Shown here piece by piece: positions 48,246-57,663 of a DNA stretch of 64,000 bases (the stretch's first letter is position 1; each line of letters opens with the position of its first letter). The DNA is from Phenylobacterium parvum (GTDB lineage: Bacteria > Pseudomonadota > Alphaproteobacteria > Caulobacterales > Caulobacteraceae). The position numbers were made by a program, and so were the translations under genes. The DNA lies in contig NZ_CP029479.1 of NCBI RefSeq assembly GCF_003150835.1, positions 2,083,501-2,147,500 of the forward strand, written 5' to 3'. A model generated the notes under the pieces. It ran no database searches, was not told the origin of the DNA, and saw nothing but the letters and a program-made list of their open reading frames with translations.

Positions 48246-48584
48246 TCAGTCCCCGTCGTCCTGGGCGGGCGCCGGACGGTCTTTCCCACCCCTCCGGAAG
48301 CGAGACCGGCGGTTCGGCCCCGCGACCTCGCCGGTCGCCTTCGCGGCGATTTCCTTGAGCTTGCGCTGCTGGAGCGCGGAAAGCGCCTGGCCCGGGGCGC
48401 CCTTCTCCGGGTCTCCAAACGCCCGTCCATAGGTCTGGATCCGGGTCTCGACGGACCCCAGGAACTCACCCTCCCAATCGGAAAGGTCGACGCCGGAGCG
48501 TTCCGCCTTGCGGCGCGTCCGCCTGAGGGCGTTCAGGGCGGCCCGTCTCGCCGCCTCACGCGGATCGGCGGGCCCCCGCTTCAA
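48246..48584 (-). CDS. Basic protein of unknown function coupled to gapR
   Basis: A 112-residue, very basic protein rich in Arg, Ala and Lys. It begins in a 4-nt ATGA overlap with the gapR stop, so the two are translationally coupled. The N-terminal half ([22 protein letters not shown]) is a helical basic stretch, the middle ([24 protein letters not shown]) is the most conserved-looking part, and the C-terminus is disordered. I do not recognise a domain. Its coupling to a DNA-binding nucleoid protein makes a DNA-related role plausible but unproven. Confidence 0.72.
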   Translation of the reverse strand: MKRGPADPREAARRAALNALRRTRRKAERSGVDLSDWEGEFLGSVETRIQTYGRAFGDPEKGAPGQALSALQQRKLKEIAAKATGEVAGPNRRSRFRRGGKDRPAPAQDDGD

Positions 48585-48847
48585 ATCTCGCCGATCGCCG
48601 AGAGGTAGAGGTCGAGGATGGCCTCTTCCTCCTGGCGCTTGGCCCGGTCCTGCTTGCGAAGCCGGACGACCTTGCGGAGGATCTTGACGTCGAAGCCGGC
48701 GCCCTTGGCCTCGGAAAAGACCTCCTTGATCTGCTCCATCACCTCGGCCTTCTCCTGCTCGAGGCGCTCGATGCGCTCCACGATGGTGCGAAGGCGCCCC
48801 TGGGCGTCCTGGTTCAGAACATCTGAGTGGGCGTCGTCGCCGGCCAT
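48581..48847 (-). CDS. gapR: Nucleoid-associated protein GapR (DUF2312)
   Basis: An 88-residue protein nearly identical in pattern to Caulobacter Gap[78 protein letters not shown] sequence, with a coiled coil then a basic DNA-binding segment and the conserved C-terminal helix. GapR forms a clamp on overtwisted DNA ahead of replication and transcription and is essential or growth-limiting in Caulobacter. It is transcribed away from rpmJ. Confidence 0.93.
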   Translation of the reverse strand: MAGDDAHSDVLNQDAQGRLRTIVERIERLEQEKAEVMEQIKEVFSEAKGAGFDVKILRKVVRLRKQDRAKRQEEEAILDLYLSAIGEI

Positions 48848-48995
48848 GAAGTCAGGCTCCTGCAGGAATGTGTCTGGGATTGGGCGCAGACCCTAGTCGC
48901 AGGCGCACGATCTGTCTCACCCGCTCAGGGGAAGGCGGGGCGGCGAACCGGGTTCAGCTGTGGAAAACCGCATGCCTGGGCCCGCAGGCGTCGGC

Positions 48996-49121
48996 TCAGC
49001 CCTGCTTGGCCTTGAAGCGGGGGTCGGTCTTGTTAATGACGTAGACCACGCCCTTGCGGCGCACCAGCTTGCAGTCGCGGTGGCGAGTCTTGAGCGACTT
49101 GAGCGAGCTTCTGACCTTCAT
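48996..49121 (-). CDS. rpmJ: 50S ribosomal protein L36 (zinc-free type)
   Basis: A 41-residue protein ([20 protein letters not shown]..., then [21 protein letters not shown]) missing the CxxC/C/H zinc ligands of the classical form, with a single Cys. This is the C-minus type usual in Alphaproteobacteria. The longer open frame upstream is not coding. It is divergent from the lytic transglycosylase. Confidence 0.95.
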   Translation of the reverse strand: MKVRSSLKSLKTRHRDCKLVRRKGVVYVINKTDPRFKAKQG

Positions 49122-49272
49122 GACCTTCGTCTTCTCTGGGTGCGGACCAACGCCCGGGCGACCGAGTGAGGGGCGCGTATACGGAACCGCCGGGGCCGAG
49201 TCAATTGGGCGGGGGCCGGCGCCCGCGCAGATGGCGTTGCCCCGGCGGGCGGCGCGCCCTAACTCTTTGGGA

Positions 49273-50490
49273 ATGAAGCGCCGAACCTTTCTCGCCACCG
49301 CGGTGGCCGCCATGGCCACGCCGGCCCTCGGGGCGGATCCCCCTGCGCCTCCGCCGGCTGGAGTCGACGTGGCCTTCGCCACATGGCTTTCAGGGTTCAG
49401 GGCCCGGGCCCTCGCCTCGGGCCTGCCCGCCGCCGTGATCGAGGCGGAACTGGATGGCCTGGCGCCCGACCCCCGCGTCCGGGGGGCCGACCGGAGCCAG
49501 CCGGAATTCTCCCGCCCGTTCAGTCACTACGTGAAGCGGGCGGCAGGCGAGGACCGGGCGGCGATCGGCAGGCGAAGGATGGCCGAGCTCGAACCGGGCC
49601 TGGCGCGGATCCAATCCGACTTCGGTGTCCCCCGGGAGGTGCTTGTCGCGATCTGGGGCATGGAGTCCGGGTATGGCGCGACGCTGGGAAGCCAGGACGT
49701 CATCCGGTCCATGGCGACCCTCGCCGCAGACGGGAGACGCCAGGCCTTTGCCGAAGAACAGCTCCTGGCCACCCTGCGCATCATCGCCTCGGGGGAATGG
49801 CCCCGCAGTCGGCTGGTAGGGTCCTGGGCCGGCGCCATGGGCCAGACCCAGTTCATCCCGGCGACCTTCCTGTCCCTGGCGGTGGACGCCGACGGGGACG
49901 GCCGGCGCGACCTCTGGGGCTCCGCCCTGGACGCCCTGGCCTCTGCGGCGAACCTTCTGGCCAAGGCCGGATGGCGGCGCGGCGAGGGCTGGGCGATCGA
50001 GGTGTCCGCGCCGGGCGGGTTTGACTTCTCCGTCGCGGAGACCCTGAAGGCCCCCCTGCCCGCCTGGGCGGAGATGGGACTGGTCCGGGCCGATGGCGCG
50101 GCCCTGTCGGCCGGCCCGCCTGAGGCCAGCCTGATTGCGCCGACAGGATGGCGGGGCCCCCTGTTCCTTCTCCTGCCGAACCATTTCGTGATCCGGCGCT
50201 ACAACAACGCCGTGACCTACGCCATGGCCGGCGGATTGCTGGCGGACCGGATCGCCGGCCGGCCGGACCTGGTCCGCGCCTGGCCCGAGGAAGTCCCCCT
50301 TTCGCTGTCAGACCGGATCGCCGCCCAGACCGCCCTGCAGGCGGCGGGCCATGATGTCGGCGAGCCGGACGGTGTGATCGGCCTCAAGAGCCGCGCCGCG
50401 CTCCGGGCCTGGCAGAAGGCGCAGGGCTTGCCGGCCGATGGCTACCTCTCGCCGGACATGGTGGCCCGACTCCGCGGACCGGCCGCCTAG
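49273..50490 (+). CDS. Lytic murein transglycosylase (MltB family) with peptidoglycan-binding domain
   Basis: A 405-residue secreted enzyme; ATG 49273 starts a Tat-like signal ([21 protein letters not shown]). The catalytic Glu is in [26 protein letters not shown] and [23 protein letters not shown] are MltB/SLT family blocks. The C-terminal PG_binding_1 domain reads [32 protein letters not shown]. It cleaves peptidoglycan glycan strands in the periplasm. The upstream open frame is not coding. Its stop overlaps the stop of the convergent MFS gene within CTAG. Confidence 0.92.
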   Translation: MKRRTFLATAVAAMATPALGADPPAPPPAGVDVAFATWLSGFRARALASGLPAAVIEAELDGLAPDPRVRGADRSQPEFSRPFSHYVKRAAGEDRAAIGRRRMAELEPGLARIQSDFGVPREVLVAIWGMESGYGATLGSQDVIRSMATLAADGRRQAFAEEQLLATLRIIASGEWPRSRLVGSWAGAMGQTQFIPATFLSLAVDADGDGRRDLWGSALDALASAANLLAKAGWRRGEGWAIEVSAPGGFDFSVAETLKAPLPAWAEMGLVRADGAALSAGPPEASLIAPTGWRGPLFLLLPNHFVIRRYNNAVTYAMAGGLLADRIAGRPDLVRAWPEEVPLSLSDRIAAQTALQAAGHDVGEPDGVIGLKSRAALRAWQKAQGLPADGYLSPDMVARLRGPAA

Positions 50491-51791
50491 ACCAGGGCCT
50501 CGTCCGCCGGCTCGACCTTTGCAGGCCGCGGATTCGCGGCCCTCAACTGCGGGTTGCGGTAGGCGTAAGCCAGCATCGCGACCATCAGGACGGCGTTCAG
50601 CAGGAAGGGCGCCGGGCGTATGTGCTCGTAGAGGAAGACAAACGCCGGGGCGAGGACGACGTTGATCCCGTTCACGGCGGCGATGGCGCCGGCGGCCCTG
50701 GCCTGCTCTTCCATCCGGACCGCCAGGGAGGCGCCGACGGTGAATCCCGGCCGCGCGAGGCCGAAACCCAGGCTGGAGATGGCGTACCCCGCCACGACGC
50801 CCCAGTAGTCGGGAGCCGCAGCGACAATCAGGTTGCCGATGGCGGCGATGGCGACGCCCCATCGCAGCAGTTGGCGCGGGGTCATCTCGAAGCGGGGTAT
50901 CAGACCCCACTGGGCCAGGAGGCCCGCCATGGCCCCGAACATCATGGCGATGGCGATGAAGCCCTGGGCGGCGGTCGGGGAGAGCGCCAGCTTGTCGATG
51001 ATCAGGAAGCCCAGGGTCTGGCCCTGGGCGGTCTGGCTGACGGCGACGATGAAGCCGTAGATCAGGAAGGGCGTCAGGCGCGGATCACGCCACATCGGCG
51101 GCCCGGACGGCTTGTCCGACCCGCTGGACCGCGGCGGCGGCGGGGGCCGGAATTGGCTTTCCGGGAGACGCCTCCAGACCACGACCAGCATCACCCCGGC
51201 CATCAGGGAGAAGCAGGCCATGGGCCCGGCGAGGCCCAGGAAGGGCAGTACGAAGAGCGGGGCGATGAAGGGGCCGATCACGGTGCCCAGGCTGAAGGCG
51301 CCCGCGAGGCCTGACATGGACTGGGTGCGCTGGGACTCCGGCGTGTGCTCGGCCACATAGGCCTGGGTGGCCGGGTTGGAGGCGGCCCCGAAGAGGCCGA
51401 AGAGGGCCCTCGCCAACAGGAACAAGATGAAGATTACGAACGGCGCCGCCAGATGGTGGAGCCCGGCGGCCACCACGACCGCGCAGAAGGCCATGGAGAC
51501 CATGAAGCCGGCGAGGCCGACCATCATCAGCGGCTTTCGACCGTAGCGGTCGGACATCCGCGCCCAGAAGGGCGAGGAGAAGGCCCAGAGCAGGGCCGAC
51601 AAGGAGAAGACAGCGGCCACCATAGGGTCCGGCATGCCGATCGATCGGCCGATGGCCGGCAGGACCGAGATCATCCCGGTGTTGCCAATGGCGGTGACCA
51701 TGGAGACCGCGAAGATGATGGCGAAGGTTGACCGCGGCAGGCCTGTTGGGCCGCTGGGGCTGCTGGCGACGGGCGGGGAGCCGCTGGACAT
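50487..51791 (-). CDS. MFS transporter
   Basis: A 434-residue protein with 12 predicted helices; start at ATG 51791, since the longer frame to 51887 runs into the promoter of motA. MFS motifs are SDRYGRKPLMMVGL (loop 2-3) and ARALFGLFGAASNPATQAYVAEHT, with SMSGLAGAFSLGTVIGPFIAPL. It resembles tetracycline/multidrug-type exporters. Substrate unknown. Confidence 0.85.
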   Translation of the reverse strand: MSSGSPPVASSPSGPTGLPRSTFAIIFAVSMVTAIGNTGMISVLPAIGRSIGMPDPMVAAVFSLSALLWAFSSPFWARMSDRYGRKPLMMVGLAGFMVSMAFCAVVVAAGLHHLAAPFVIFILFLLARALFGLFGAASNPATQAYVAEHTPESQRTQSMSGLAGAFSLGTVIGPFIAPLFVLPFLGLAGPMACFSLMAGVMLVVVWRRLPESQFRPPPPPRSSGSDKPSGPPMWRDPRLTPFLIYGFIVAVSQTAQGQTLGFLIIDKLALSPTAAQGFIAIAMMFGAMAGLLAQWGLIPRFEMTPRQLLRWGVAIAAIGNLIVAAAPDYWGVVAGYAISSLGFGLARPGFTVGASLAVRMEEQARAAGAIAAVNGINVVLAPAFVFLYEHIRPAPFLLNAVLMVAMLAYAYRNPQLRAANPRPAKVEPADEALV

Positions 51792-51901
51792 GGATCGGGT
51801 GATAGGACCCCGGCGGCCGCTGCGCCAGCCCGGATCATGCTCACCGGACGTTAAGCATTCCGGGCTAACGCTCAGTCGAACAGTCACCGGGCGCCGAACG
51901 C

Positions 51902-52771
51902 ATGTTCCAGATCATTGGCATCGTCCTGCTCTTCGTCTGCGTCTTCGGCGTCTACATCGTCCATGGCGGACGCATGGACGTCGTCATCGCTGCGGCTCCC
52001 TTCGAGCTCGCCACGATTTTCGGAGCCGGCATCGCCGCCCTGCTCATCGGTAACTCGCCGACGGTCATCAAGGGCGTGGCTTCGGGCATGGGCAAGATCT
52101 TCTCAGGCCCACAGTGGAAGGCCTCGGACTACAAGGACCTCCTGTCCCTCCTGTTCCTGCTGACCAAGACCATGAAGGCCAAGGGCGTCATCGCCCTGGA
52201 GAGCCACATCGAGAATCCGCACGACTCAACGCTGTTCGGCCGGTTTCCAAAGATCGTGAAGGACCACTTCGCGGTCGACTTCATCTGCGACACCCTTCGC
52301 ATGATGACCATGAACCTCGAGGACCCACACCAGGTCGAGGACGCCATGGAAAAGCAACTGGAGAAACACCACCACGAGGCCCTGGCCCCTGCGCACGCGC
52401 TTCAGAACATGGCCGACGCCCTGCCCGCCCTGGGGATCGTGGCCGCCGTTCTGGGGGTGATCAAGACGATGGGCTCCATCACCGAGCCGCCGGCCGTCCT
52501 CGGCGGCATGATCGGCAGCGCCCTGGTCGGCACCTTCCTCGGGGTGTTCCTGGCCTATGGCCTGGTTGGCCCCTTCGCGACCCGACTGAACGCCGTCGTC
52601 GAAGAAGAGTCGTCCTTCTACCGAATCATCCAATCGGTGCTGGTGGCCCACCTGCACGGCAACGCCGCCCAGATCTCCGTCGAGATCGGCCGCGGCAGTG
52701 TTCCCAGCATGACCCAGCCAACCTTCTCTGAGTTGGAGGAGGCCCTCCAGGCCATCCCGCCCGAGGCCTGA
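51902..52771 (+). CDS. motA: Flagellar motor stator protein MotA
   Basis: A 289-residue protein with four membrane helices (two N-terminal, two near 165-215). The cytosolic loop includes FVDFICDTLRMM-like charged stretches that contact FliG, and the transmembrane proline region reads PALGIVAAVLGVIKTMGSI. With MotB it forms the proton-driven stator. motB is not in the window, as in Caulobacter where the two genes are unlinked. Its stop lies 5 nt from the convergent purK stop. Confidence 0.95.
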   Translation: MFQIIGIVLLFVCVFGVYIVHGGRMDVVIAAAPFELATIFGAGIAALLIGNSPTVIKGVASGMGKIFSGPQWKASDYKDLLSLLFLLTKTMKAKGVIALESHIENPHDSTLFGRFPKIVKDHFAVDFICDTLRMMTMNLEDPHQVEDAMEKQLEKHHHEALAPAHALQNMADALPALGIVAAVLGVIKTMGSITEPPAVLGGMIGSALVGTFLGVFLAYGLVGPFATRLNAVVEEESSFYRIIQSVLVAHLHGNAAQISVEIGRGSVPSMTQPTFSELEEALQAIPPEA

Positions 52772-52776
52772 GGCCC

Positions 52777-53850
52777 CTAGAGACCCGAGATCCGGTTCAC
52801 GTGGGCCATCTTGCGGCCGGCCCGCGCCTCCCGCTTGCCATAGACGTGCAGCCGGCAGGCCGGATCCGCCGCCAGGGCGGGTAACTGAAGGACTTCATCG
52901 CCCAGCAGGTTGGTCATTTCCACGCGGGCCGTGGCGTGGGTCGGGCCGAGCGGCCAGCCCGCCACCGCCCGGATATGCTGCTCGAACTGGTCGGTGGCGG
53001 CGCCGTCCTGGGTCCAGTGACCGCTGTTGTGGACGCGTGGGGCGATCTCGTTGACCCGGAGGCTTCCGTCCTCCAGCTCGAAGAGCTCGATTCCGGCCAC
53101 ACCGACATAATCCAGGCCCACCAGGACCTTGCGGGCGATGTCCTCGGCGCGCTGGGCGGTCTTGGCGTCCACCCCGGCTGGCGCTGTCGATCGTCGCAGT
53201 ATGCCGTTCTCGTGGACATTCTCGGCCAGGGGGAAGGCGGCGACCATGCCCGCCCAGTTCCGGGCGGCGATGACCGAAAGCTCGCGGCGGAAGGCCGCCG
53301 GCGCCTCAACGATGACCGGTCGGCCTCCCAGGTCACGAAAGACAGCCGCCGCCGCCTCGGGAGATGCAGCCCAGGCCTGACCCTTGCCGTCGTAACCCTC
53401 GCGCCGCGTCTTGATCAGCACCCTTCCGCCCAGGTCCGCGGCGGCCCGAGCCGCCTCTTCGGCGGTGCCGGCGGCGGCGAAGGCGACGGTCGGTGCGCCG
53501 GCGGCGTTCAGGAAGGTCTTTTCATCCACCCGGTCTTGGGCGATCGCCAGGGCGCGCGGGCCAGGCGCCACGGGAACGCCCAGGCCGATCAGGGCCTCCA
53601 GGGCCCCGGCGGGCACGTTCTCGAACTCGACCGTGACCACCCCACAAAGCTCCGCCAGGGTTGCCAGGGCGGTGGGGTCGGAATAGTGCGCCGCGATATG
53701 GCGGGCGCTCACCCGGGCGGCCGGGCAGTCCGGCTCCGGGTCCAGGATCACCACGTCCAGGCCAAGGCGCCCGGCGGCCAGGGCCAGCATCCGCCCCAAC
53801 TGGCCTCCGCCAAGAATGCCGATGGTCGATCCGGGAGGAAGGGGCTTCAC
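52777..53850 (-). CDS. purK: 5-(carboxyamino)imidazole ribonucleotide synthase
   Basis: A 357-residue ATP-grasp enzyme. The GTG at 53850, with GAGGG upstream and 7 nt after the purE stop, is the likely start; the longer frame overlaps purE. Motifs are IGILGGGQLGRMLALAAGRLG, TRREGYDGKGQ and VNEIAPRVHNSGHWT. It makes N5-CAIR from AIR, bicarbonate and ATP. Confidence 0.94.
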   Translation of the reverse strand: MKPLPPGSTIGILGGGQLGRMLALAAGRLGLDVVILDPEPDCPAARVSARHIAAHYSDPTALATLAELCGVVTVEFENVPAGALEALIGLGVPVAPGPRALAIAQDRVDEKTFLNAAGAPTVAFAAAGTAEEAARAAADLGGRVLIKTRREGYDGKGQAWAASPEAAAAVFRDLGGRPVIVEAPAAFRRELSVIAARNWAGMVAAFPLAENVHENGILRRSTAPAGVDAKTAQRAEDIARKVLVGLDYVGVAGIELFELEDGSLRVNEIAPRVHNSGHWTQDGAATDQFEQHIRAVAGWPLGPTHATARVEMTNLLGDEVLQLPALAADPACRLHVYGKREARAGRKMAHVNRISGL

Positions 53851-53857
53851 GGCGCCC

Positions 53858-54352
53858 TCAGTCGTCCGAGACAGTAGTGGCCACGGAGGCGGTCTGGGCC
53901 TGACGCCAGGCGGCCAGTCGCCGGGCCAGGGCCTCGTCTGACAGAGACAGGATCTGGGCCGCCAGTTGTCCGGCGTTGCGGGCGCCGGCCTCGCCAATCG
54001 CCAGGGTGGCCACCGGCACGCCGGCAGGCATCTGGACGATGGAGAGAAGGCTATCCATGCCCTTGAGGGCCTTGGACTCCACAGGCACGCCCAGCACCGG
54101 CAGGTCGGTCAGCGACGCCGTCATCCCGGGAAGGTGGGCGGCCCCGCCGGCGCCGGCGATGATCACCTTGACCCCGGCGGCGCGGGCGCCCTGGGCGAAC
54201 TCGACCATGCGAAGTGGGGTCCGGTGGGCCGAAACCACCTGGGCCGTCCAGGCCACGCCAAGGGCGTCCAGCATGTCGGCGGCGCCCTTCAGGGTCGGCC
54301 AGTCGGATCGGCTGCCCATGATGATGGCGACGGGTGCGGCGGCGGCGCTCAT
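53858..54352 (-). CDS. purE: N5-carboxyaminoimidazole ribonucleotide mutase
   Basis: A 164-residue PurE with [25 protein letters not shown] and [16 protein letters not shown]; the conserved SAHRTP histidine is present. It converts N5-CAIR to CAIR. It forms an operon with purK. Confidence 0.95.
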   Translation of the reverse strand: MSAAAAPVAIIMGSRSDWPTLKGAADMLDALGVAWTAQVVSAHRTPLRMVEFAQGARAAGVKVIIAGAGGAAHLPGMTASLTDLPVLGVPVESKALKGMDSLLSIVQMPAGVPVATLAIGEAGARNAGQLAAQILSLSDEALARRLAAWRQAQTASVATTVSDD

Positions 54353-54462
54353 GACATGGGCCCTCTGGCGGCGAGGCGCGGGAGCATAGGCGCCGGCCCC
54401 CGCGGGTCAACACGCCGTCAGCATAATGCTATGGTTAACAGTGATTCGTGGGGGTCGTTCCT

Positions 54463-55185
54463 ATGGTGCTGAAGATCACCGGGGCGAGAAACCAGCCGTT
54501 TTCGGACATCCGCAAACGCGCCCTGGTCCAGGCTGGCGCCAAGGTCGTCGGGCGGGGCCCCACGAGACCCGACGAGACCGCCTTCCTGGGCCTGTCAGAA
54601 GCTGACCTCACCCCCGCCGTACAGGGGGCTATCCGCACCCTGCTCACGGAAATCGACGACCTGAGGCAGGAAGTGGCGCGGCTCAAGGCCCGGCTCACCC
54701 AGGCCGAGGTCTTGGCGGACCAGGACGCCCTGACTCCGGCCCTGAACCGGCGGGCGCTCATGCGCGAGCTCGACCGGATCCGGACCTTCAGCCATCGTTA
54801 CGGCTCGCCCGCGGCCCTGGTCTACATCGACCTCGACGATTTCAAGGGCGTCAATGACCGCTTTGGTCATGCCGCCGGAGACGCCGCCCTCCGGGCCGTG
54901 GCCGAACGCCTGAGATCACAGGTCGCCGGCTCGGACATTGTCGCCCGGATGGGCGGGGACGAGTTCGCTGTCGTCTTCACCCAGGCCAGCATGGCCGCCG
55001 CTGAGGCGAGGGCCTGGAGCCTGGCGCGCGCCCTGGAATCCAGCCCCATCCGCTTCGGGGAATGGTCAGCGCCCCTGCATGTCTCCTACGGCGTGGCGGA
55101 GATCACGCCGGACGTCGAGAGCGAGGAGATCGTGGCCCGGGCGGATGCAGCCATGTACGCCCGCCGGCGCGAGCGCCGGACCTGA
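54463..55185 (+). CDS. GGDEF domain protein, diguanylate cyclase
   Basis: A 240-residue soluble protein; ATG 54463 with a GGGGG site is preferred over GTG 54448. A ~75-residue N-terminal part (SDIRKRALVQAGAKVV, then a coiled-coil IRTLLTEIDDLRQEVARLKARL) precedes the GGDEF domain: DALTPALNRRALMRELDR, the substrate Asp in YIDLDDFKGVND, and RMGGDEFAVVF. The I-site that would be RxxD five residues before GGDEF reads AGSD, so allosteric feedback is probably lost. It should make c-di-GMP. Confidence 0.92.
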   Translation: MVLKITGARNQPFSDIRKRALVQAGAKVVGRGPTRPDETAFLGLSEADLTPAVQGAIRTLLTEIDDLRQEVARLKARLTQAEVLADQDALTPALNRRALMRELDRIRTFSHRYGSPAALVYIDLDDFKGVNDRFGHAAGDAALRAVAERLRSQVAGSDIVARMGGDEFAVVFTQASMAAAEARAWSLARALESSPIRFGEWSAPLHVSYGVAEITPDVESEEIVARADAAMYARRRERRT

Positions 55186-55206
55186 CGCACGGGCGGCCTT
55201 CGACCT

Positions 55207-55425
55207 TCAGGCGATGATGTCGGGGGTCAGCTGGTCCTTCAGCCGCTCGATCTCGTCCTTCAGGGCGAGTTTCTTCCGCTTGAGGCGACCGATCACCATC
55301 ATGTCCGGGACCGGGGACAGGCCGATGGCCTGGATGGCGACCTCGAGGTCGTTATGATCCAGCTGAAGCTCAGACAGGCGACGACGGATCGCGGCTTCTT
55401 CGCCCGTGAGGCCCTCTCCGCTCAT
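55207..55425 (-). CDS. DUF465/YdcH-like small protein
   Basis: A 72-residue helical protein starting at ATG 55425 (the longer frame is rejected). AIRRRLSELQLDHNDLEVAI and MMVIGRLKRKKLALKDEIERLKDQL match the DUF465/YdcH coiled-coil hairpin family. Unknown role. It is convergent with the GGDEF gene and divergent from a second member at 55612. Confidence 0.88.
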   Translation of the reverse strand: MSGEGLTGEEAAIRRRLSELQLDHNDLEVAIQAIGLSPVPDMMVIGRLKRKKLALKDEIERLKDQLTPDIIA

Positions 55426-55611
55426 GGCGCTTCCCCCGGGGTGGCGACGCGGGGAAGAAGGCCCGCCCGGAAAAGAGGCTGTACCGGACGGGAGATGCTC
55501 ATGTTCCGATCCCGGGGCTGCAAGGGGCCTGGAAAGCAACCTTATGTGATCTGACAACCGCCGTCAGCGGGTGTTCACTGTCTCCAGTCGCATGGAAGGA
55601 GACCCTGAGTC

Positions 55612-55794
55612 ATGTCCATAGACGCCCGCATCCGCGAACTTGACCGCCGGCACCGGTCGCTGGAGTCAGACCTCCGGGAGGCAATGGCCCACCCCAGTTC
55701 CGAAGACGCCGCGATCCGGCAGATCAAACGGCGAAAACTCCGCATCAAGGAAGAGATCGAGGCGCTCAGGTCGCGGGTCCGCTCCGCAGCCTGA
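55612..55794 (+). CDS. DUF465/YdcH-like small protein
   Basis: A 60-residue member of the same helical-hairpin family: RIRELDRRHRSLESDLREAM and IRQIKRRKLRIKEEIEALR. AAGGAGA lies before the ATG. It shares a 186-bp divergent region with the related gene at 55425. Confidence 0.88.
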   Translation: MSIDARIRELDRRHRSLESDLREAMAHPSSEDAAIRQIKRRKLRIKEEIEALRSRVRSAA

Positions 55795-55805
55795 GCCTCC
55801 GGGTC

Positions 55806-56438
55806 TCAGTCCTCGTCATCCGTCTGGGGCCAGGGCTCCTGGGTCGTCTCGGCGGCCGGTTCGAGAGTCGGCCCCTCGGGCTCGACGATGCCCTTGCGGG
55901 CGTTGTCGCGGGCGCGCTTCTCGGCGGCCTTGCGGACAATGTCGTCCAGCTCGATCTGGGTCGAGAGACCGAGGCTCACCGGGTCGACCGGCTTGATGTT
56001 GGCCGAGTTCCAGTGGGTGCGGTTGCGCACCTGGTCGATCGTGGCCTTGGTGGTGCCGAGCAGGCGGGCGATCTGGGCGTCGGCGACCTCCGGGTGGTTC
56101 CGGACGAACCAGGCGATGGCGTCAGGGCGGTCCTGGCGGCGCGACACCGGCGTGTAGCGCGGCGCCTTCTTGGCAGGCTTGAGGTGCTCGGCATGCCGGC
56201 TCTTCAGCGCCGTCATCCGACGCTTCGCATCCTGCTGGGCCGCATCGATCTCCTCGCGGGAAAGCTGGCCATTGGCAATCGGGTCGGCGCCGCGGATATC
56301 GCGCGCAACCTCGCCATCGGCGATGCCCTTCACCTCAAGGGGGTGAAGACCGCAGAAATCGGCGATCTGCTCGAAGGTCAGGGAGGTGTTGTCGACCAGC
56401 CAGACAGCGGTCGCCTTCGGCATCAGAATGTCGGCCAT
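55806..56438 (-). CDS. trcR: Cell-cycle transcriptional regulator TrcR (DUF1013)
   Basis: A 210-residue protein; ATG 56438 has GGAGA upstream. MADILMPKATAVWLVDNTSL and FEQIADFCGLHPLEVKGIADGEVARDIRGADPIANGQL are the diagnostic DUF1013 N-terminus. A second helix-turn-helix-like region is IAWFVRNHPEVADAQIARLLGTTKATIDQVRNRTHW. It is an alphaproteobacterial regulator of cell-cycle genes. It is downstream of ribBX on the same strand. Confidence 0.92.
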   Translation of the reverse strand: MADILMPKATAVWLVDNTSLTFEQIADFCGLHPLEVKGIADGEVARDIRGADPIANGQLSREEIDAAQQDAKRRMTALKSRHAEHLKPAKKAPRYTPVSRRQDRPDAIAWFVRNHPEVADAQIARLLGTTKATIDQVRNRTHWNSANIKPVDPVSLGLSTQIELDDIVRKAAEKRARDNARKGIVEPEGPTLEPAAETTQEPWPQTDDED

Positions 56439-56520
56439 GGCGGTCTCCTGAAATGACGGCGCCCGACCTTTCGGCCGGGCGCTGCGTAAAGCGGGGGTCT
56501 TATACTCCGGAATCCCCGGT

Positions 56521-57663
56521 TCAGTCGAGGGGGCGGCGCTCGACGATCCGTAGGCCATAGCCGGCTGAGCCGGGCAGAACGGTGGCGGAGTTGGTCAGGA
56601 GGACCATGTCCCTTACCCCGAGGTCGATCAGGATCTGGGCCCCGACCCCATAGTCCCGCAGGACGTTGGCGCCATGATCCACCGCAGGGTCGGCGCCATA
56701 GCGCTCGGAAAGCCACGACGGGTTGGAGTCGCTGATGAAGACCGCGACGCCCGCGCCATCGGCTGCACCGAGGGTCTCCAGGGCCTTGCTCACGAAACCC
56801 GAACGCACCCCACCGGCCCCGATCACGTCGGCGGCGAGGTCGAGGCGGTGCATGCGCACCAGGGTCGGACGGTCGGCCTCAATGCGCCCGCGGGTCAGGA
56901 CCATGTGCTCGGTCCGGTCCAGGATGTTGCGGTAGATGACCATCCTGAAGCGACCCCCGAAGGCGCTTTCCACCGGGGTCTCAAGCACCCGCTCCACCTG
57001 GCGTTCGGTCCGCCGGCGGTAAGCGATGAGGTCGGCGATGGTGCCGATCTTCAGGCCATGGGTCTGGGCGAAGACGATCAGGTCAGGCAGCCGGGCCATG
57101 GACCCGTCGTCCTTCATGATCTCGCAGATGACACCCGCCGGGTTCAGGCCTGCAAGACGCGAGATATCCACGGCGGCCTCGGTGTGGCCGGCGCGGACCA
57201 GGACGCCGCCGTCCCGGGCGACCAGGGGGAAGACGTGGCCGGGCGAAACGATGTCGTCCGCGCCCTTGGTCGGGTCCACCGCCACGGCGATGGTGTGCGC
57301 CCGGTCATGGGCCGAGATGCCGGTAGTCACGCCTTCGCGGGCCTCGATGGAGACGGTGAAGGCGGTGCCGTGCCCCGACTGGTTGTCCGCCGACATGGGC
57401 GGAAGGCGCAGCTGGCGCGACCGCTCGCCGGTGATCGACAGGCAGATCAGGCCGCGAGCGTGCTTGGCCATGAAGTTGATCTGCTCGGGCGTGGCGAACT
57501 GGGCCGGGATAATGACATCGCCCTCGTTCTCGCGGTCCTCGGCGTCCACCAGGATGTAGGGACGGCCGTTGCGGGCGTCCTCGATGATGTCCTCGATGGG
57601 GCTGATGGCGGACTCGCCCGGGGCGGAGGCCGGCGGGTCGGTGACGAGATAGGGACGCTTCAT
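56521..57663 (-). CDS. ribB: 3,4-dihydroxy-2-butanone-4-phosphate synthase with degenerate GTP cyclohydrolase II domain
   Basis: A 380-residue protein. Residues ~22-220 form RibB: DAEDRENEGDVIIPA with the metal Glu residues, HARGLICLSI, DRAHTIAVAV, and GHTEAAVDISRLAGLNPAGVICEI. Residues ~225-380 are RibA-like but have no Cys at all, so the zinc site (CxxCxC-type) of an active GTP cyclohydrolase II is gone. This matches RibBX-type proteins. The start overlaps the flavin reductase stop in ATGA. Confidence 0.92.
   Translation of the reverse strand: MKRPYLVTDPPASAPGESAISPIEDIIEDARNGRPYILVDAEDRENEGDVIIPAQFATPEQINFMAKHARGLICLSITGERSRQLRLPPMSADNQSGHGTAFTVSIEAREGVTTGISAHDRAHTIAVAVDPTKGADDIVSPGHVFPLVARDGGVLVRAGHTEAAVDISRLAGLNPAGVICEIMKDDGSMARLPDLIVFAQTHGLKIGTIADLIAYRRRTERQVERVLETPVESAFGGRFRMVIYRNILDRTEHMVLTRGRIEADRPTLVRMHRLDLAADVIGAGGVRSGFVSKALETLGAADGAGVAVFISDSNPSWLSERYGADPAVDHGANVLRDYGVGAQILIDLGVRDMVLLTNSATVLPGSAGYGLRIVERRPLD

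Noticed and set aside
51851..51870. Possible CtrA site (TTAA ... TAAC) upstream of motA
   Set aside because: The spacing is 11 bp rather than 7 and the second half-site is incomplete.
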